Positions 19,582 through 22,149 of a stretch of DNA of 22,149 bases are shown piece by piece; the first letter of the stretch is position 1; the number at the start of each line of letters is the position of its first letter. The notes under the pieces were generated by a model. The model ran no database searches and was not told the DNA's origin. It saw only the letters and a program-made list of their open reading frames with translations. Source of the stretch: Intoshia linei (taxonomy: Eukaryota; Orthonectida; Rhopaluridae); NCBI GenBank assembly GCA_001642005.1, contig LWCA01000608.1, forward strand, positions 1 to 22,149. The letters are read 5' to 3'. Both the position numbers and the translations under genes were made by a program.

Positions 19582-19627
19582 CGATTTGAAGTCGGTTCAA
19601 ATCGTAGTGGTGACTCAAATTGAGTCA
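19582..19627. repeat. Hairpin plus TGACTCA palindrome downstream of the AMMECR1-like gene
   Basis: CGATTTGAA-GTCGG-TTCAAATCG is a perfect 9 bp stem with a 5-base loop (19582-19604). Seven bases later TGACTCAAATTGAGTCA (19611-19627) is a perfect odd palindrome containing two facing TGACTCA sites, the AP-1 type core. It lies about 100 bp beyond the stop codon. It could be regulatory, an RNA 3' structure or a transposon remnant. Confidence 0.4.
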
Positions 19628-19723
19628 GTTGATTTCTGATATAAATGGTAAAAAAATAAATTAGAAAAGTACGACTAATATATAATGTATTAAATAATAT
19701 AATTATTGAATCAAATTCATATT

Positions 19724-20648
19724 TTATTTTCTGTTTATATAATCTTTATAGGATAACGTATATTTGCAACTTTGATAACGTTCAATTTTCATGGAATCTT
19801 TAATATCTTCCAATTTACCATAATATCCCGCTTTGTTCATTAAAGACTTAATTATAGCGTCTTTAGAAGCTAAATAAAATAATATCTATTTATTACATTT
19901 TAACAAAATTCCCAATTTTACTCAATCTAAGAAAAATACTAAAAAAATTTAATCACATATCAATTTTTTAAAATTAAAAAAACAAGGGTTGAAATGAAAA
20001 GCTACATTGTAGTTTGCACTATAAATGATGTACAATGTACATTGAAATGTATAAAAATTATAAAAAATAAAAACATACGAAATGTTCCAGTAACTTCAGG
20101 TAAATAAGTAGCACACATATTTTTCCCTTTAGAAGAAAATTTAAGGGTTATACCATGAGTAGACATCTAAATTAAAATTTTAAATTAAAACAAAATCAAA
20201 ACCTCAAAATCATGTATATCATCTCCATTTTCAAAACATTTTAGCAAAGAAACTGTACCTAAAATTTGAAATACAAAAATATGATAAAATGAAATTACAT
20301 ATGAGGCTTTCCAATTCACTGACAGTAATGGGATCAAATCGCATATCCTCAAAAGCACTATAAAAATGTACATGAAAAAAATAGTACATAACAAACAAAT
20401 GTACCTAATCTTTGCATAATCTTCTACACCCTTGTGAACAGAAATAGCTTCAAACGTACCAATACAACCACGCAACTCTGCATTGGGTGACATGGTCCAC
20501 GTAACAAAAAGTGGACTAAAAATAAACACCAATACAAAAAATATTACGATTTATCATTTTCAAATTTGGGTTCGGGACGAGGTGTTTTTTTTAAACTAGA
20601 AACTATACAATCAAACGCATATTCAGGATACACCATATAATCTTTCAT
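19724..20648 (-). CDS. AMMECR1: AMMECR1-family protein, six exons, 186 residues
   Basis: Exons in coding order: 20648-20548, 20515-20405, 20357-20299, 20258-20203, 20166-20079, 19869-19724. They total 561 nt with GT-AG introns throughout and continuous phase. The product begins MKDYMVYPEYAFDCIVSSLK, continues SPLFVTWTMSPNAELRGCIG (family signature LRGCIG at residues 48-53), then DMRFDPITVSELESLICTVS, HGITLKFSSKGK, CATYLPEV, and ends SCKYTLSYKDYINRK. It covers the whole AMMECR1 domain from end to end, without the Ser-rich N-terminal extension of the vertebrate proteins. The domain is conserved from archaea to animals and human AMMECR1 is a disease gene, but its biochemical activity is not settled. 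A close paralogue name (AMMECR1L) is equally possible. Introns 1-4 are 32, 47, 40 and 36 nt, and intron 5 is 209 nt. Confidence 0.93.
20029..20041. repeat. TGTACAATGTACA motif in AMMECR1-like intron 5
   Basis: This 13 bp core is identical to the motif at 7181-7195 and 11070-11084, here close to the 5' end of the 209-nt intron. It is the only occurrence I see outside the ANKMY1-like gene. Confidence 0.65.
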
Positions 20649-20906
20649 TTTACAATTCCTTAAATTAAATAAAATTCAAAAATTTAATTTTCTAGACTAC
20701 TACTTTTGTTTCCAATAGACATTTTATCTTTCTTATTTTATATTGTCAACAAAGTTTATTACAAATTGGTATTCCTAAATTTAAAAAATGTATAAACTAT
20801 TTTTATATTTTATTATGAAATTTTAAAGAAATATTACAATTATTCGTCTTTTTGATTATTTAAATCTCAAGATAGGATATATATTTATAAAATCGAAATA
20901 AATAAA
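20649..20906. promoter_or_regulatory. Divergent promoter region between AMMECR1-like gene and 20907 ORF
   Basis: The two start codons face away from each other across 258 bp. If both frames are transcribed, their leaders and core promoters must share this space. The sequence is AT-rich and I can name no specific factor site. The weak point is that the plus-strand frame is not proven to be a gene. Confidence 0.4.
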
Positions 20907-21170
20907 ATGGAAGAATCTGCTGAAAAATTAGAAACTAAATTGGACGATGCAGATTTAGATCGACAGGAAATGTGCAATCCAAGAATTGACCGGGAAGATT
21001 ACAATGATTTGATGAATGATGGAACCATGATCAGTGGAACAACGTTTTCTAAAAAATGGCTGCATTGTACGCTTGTTGAACTGCTTCGTGTAATTATAAT
21101 TAATTTCGATATAGTATACCCCGATTTCGGAAGTTTTTTTATAGTAATTCACAAATTACAATTTCTATAG
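20907..21170 (+). CDS. Unrecognised reading frame, 87 residues, probably a first exon
   Basis: The ATG follows AAATAAA and starts MEESAEKLETKLDDADLDRQ, then ends in a hydrophobic stretch after LVELLRVI. The first about 60 residues are acidic and soluble, with balanced codon content unlike the surrounding AT-rich noise. That suggests a real coding first exon. After CTTCGT there is GTAATT, a good donor, so the last about 24 residues may be intron read-through. Possible acceptors follow at 21137-21151 (TTTTTTTATAG), but I could not find a convincing second exon before the end of the window. I do not recognise the family. It is divergent from the AMMECR1-like gene. Confidence 0.4.
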   Translation: MEESAEKLETKLDDADLDRQEMCNPRIDREDYNDLMNDGTMISGTTFSKKWLHCTLVELLRVIIINFDIVYPDFGSFFIVIHKLQFL

Positions 21171-21893
21171 TATTATTTCGGAATTAATTTGTAATATATT
21201 TCTACCATTAGTACACTTTATTTAGAGATAAATCTGCTATTTATTTATACATTTGTATTAACATTTGACAATGTTTTATGAGATGCCGATCATTAATCCA
21301 GAAATTTTTCCTTTATCAATATTGACAGTCTATATATTATTGTATTTAATTACGAAAAAATGAGTATTATTATAAATCTTGATATATGAGGCACCCGATT
21401 TCGTGGTATTTTTCAAAATTAGATGCCGAACACGAGGTTATATTGTAGTAAAAATATATTAGCAAGTTCAAGAAAAGGATATCAATTTACCTGAAAATTT
21501 ACAAAACAAATTATGCATTGTTTGGGATATTTCCATACATGGAGTATTTTTATAATTTTATTGATATTGAAAAGTGTGTGCAGTTGATTTTAGTCTATAA
21601 TCAGGGATGCCAAACAAGACGATTGCGATCGACTGGTTGACGTCATAATTTAGATTTTTTTTATTCAAATTATTAATTTTTTAATAAAATTCAATATTTT
21701 TTATTTTCATTTTGCCTGATGAGATTATTAAGATTAAAATATGTAAATAAAATTCGTCATTCATTGTAAAACTCAATTCAACTGCATTAACTATTTTGAT
21801 ATTATCAACAGTGTTGATTCAACGCGATAAGAATAAATTTCAACACAAATTAAAAAATCATTTATATTAGAGATGCTGATCATATGATTATAG
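21171..21893. other. Region with no recognised gene; one hAT-like terminus
   Basis: CAGGGATGCCAAACAAGACG followed by ATTGCGATCGACTGGTTG begins at 21602 and has the form of a hAT left end. No matching right end was found. ATCAACAGTGTTGAT at 21804-21818 is a 15 bp odd palindrome, part of which recurs at 6538-6552. Later exons of the 20907 frame could lie here or beyond, but none was recognised. Confidence 0.4.
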
Positions 21894-22149
21894 TAGGGGT
21901 GTCAATTATGCGGCCCTCAAGCCATTTGCGGCCCCAATTATGGAATGTACCCGCGTTATAATATAAATTTTTATTTTTTATAACAATTTTTTACACATAT
22001 TTCTTATTTTACAGTTTTCTCATATATTTTTCATGATTTATTTATTCATTATTACAATTTTAACATTATTTGTACACTTATTTTATTTTTATTGATTCAT
22101 ATTTTATTTTATGAATTAAAATTATTATAAATTAATTAAATCTGTTAGT
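21894..22149 (-). mobile_element. hAT-type MITE, partial, cut by the window end
   Basis: It starts TAGGGGTGTCA (first base C to T relative to other copies) and continues ATTATGCGGCCC, closely matching the copy at 3244-3560 in the same orientation. About 256 bp are visible. The 8 bp before it are GATTATAG, which should reappear after its missing right end. Confidence 0.85.

Noticed and set aside
19570-19605. tRNA gene or tRNA-derived SINE, from GGTTCAAATCG resembling a B box
   Set aside because: The flanking bases do not form a proper T stem and no cloverleaf or A box can be placed upstream. A simple hairpin explains the sequence.

Overview
This is an AT-rich window from an animal nuclear genome. 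The introns use GT-AG boundaries, the gene families are metazoan, and the DNA between exons is crowded with cut-and-paste DNA transposons and MITEs. P-element-like, hAT, Tc1/mariner and PIF/Harbinger-like remains suggest an invertebrate, possibly an arthropod, but the species cannot be fixed from the sequence.

Layout: 1-492 is a broken P-element/THAP9-type transposase fragment (+). 1930-15943 is one large minus-strand gene of 17 exons that I assembled by hand from splice sites and reading phase. It encodes an ANKMY1-like protein of about 1039 residues with four MORN repeats, a series of ankyrin repeats, a MYND zinc finger and a basic C-terminal tail. Its introns hold at least seven MITE insertions or remnants, four of them full-length with perfect target-site duplications. 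15944-16984 has no recognisable gene. About 17100-18720 is a Tc1/mariner-like element with inverted ends built of a 21-22 bp repeat and a decayed transposase. It is followed by a 389 bp MITE (18759-19147).

19724-20648 (-) is a complete six-exon AMMECR1-family gene of 186 residues, four of whose introns are only 32-47 nt long. A 258 bp gap separates it from a divergent, unrecognised reading frame at 20907-21170 (+). The window ends inside a fourth copy of the main hAT MITE family.

The two well supported genes (ANKMY1-like and AMMECR1-like) have no evident functional link. The most unusual signals are the very short introns in both a host gene and a transposase, a palindrome (TTGTACAWTGTACAA) recurring in introns of both genes, and the 21-22 bp repeat arrays at the ends of the Tc1-like element. 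All gene models come from reading the sequence alone and have not been tested by search or transcript data.
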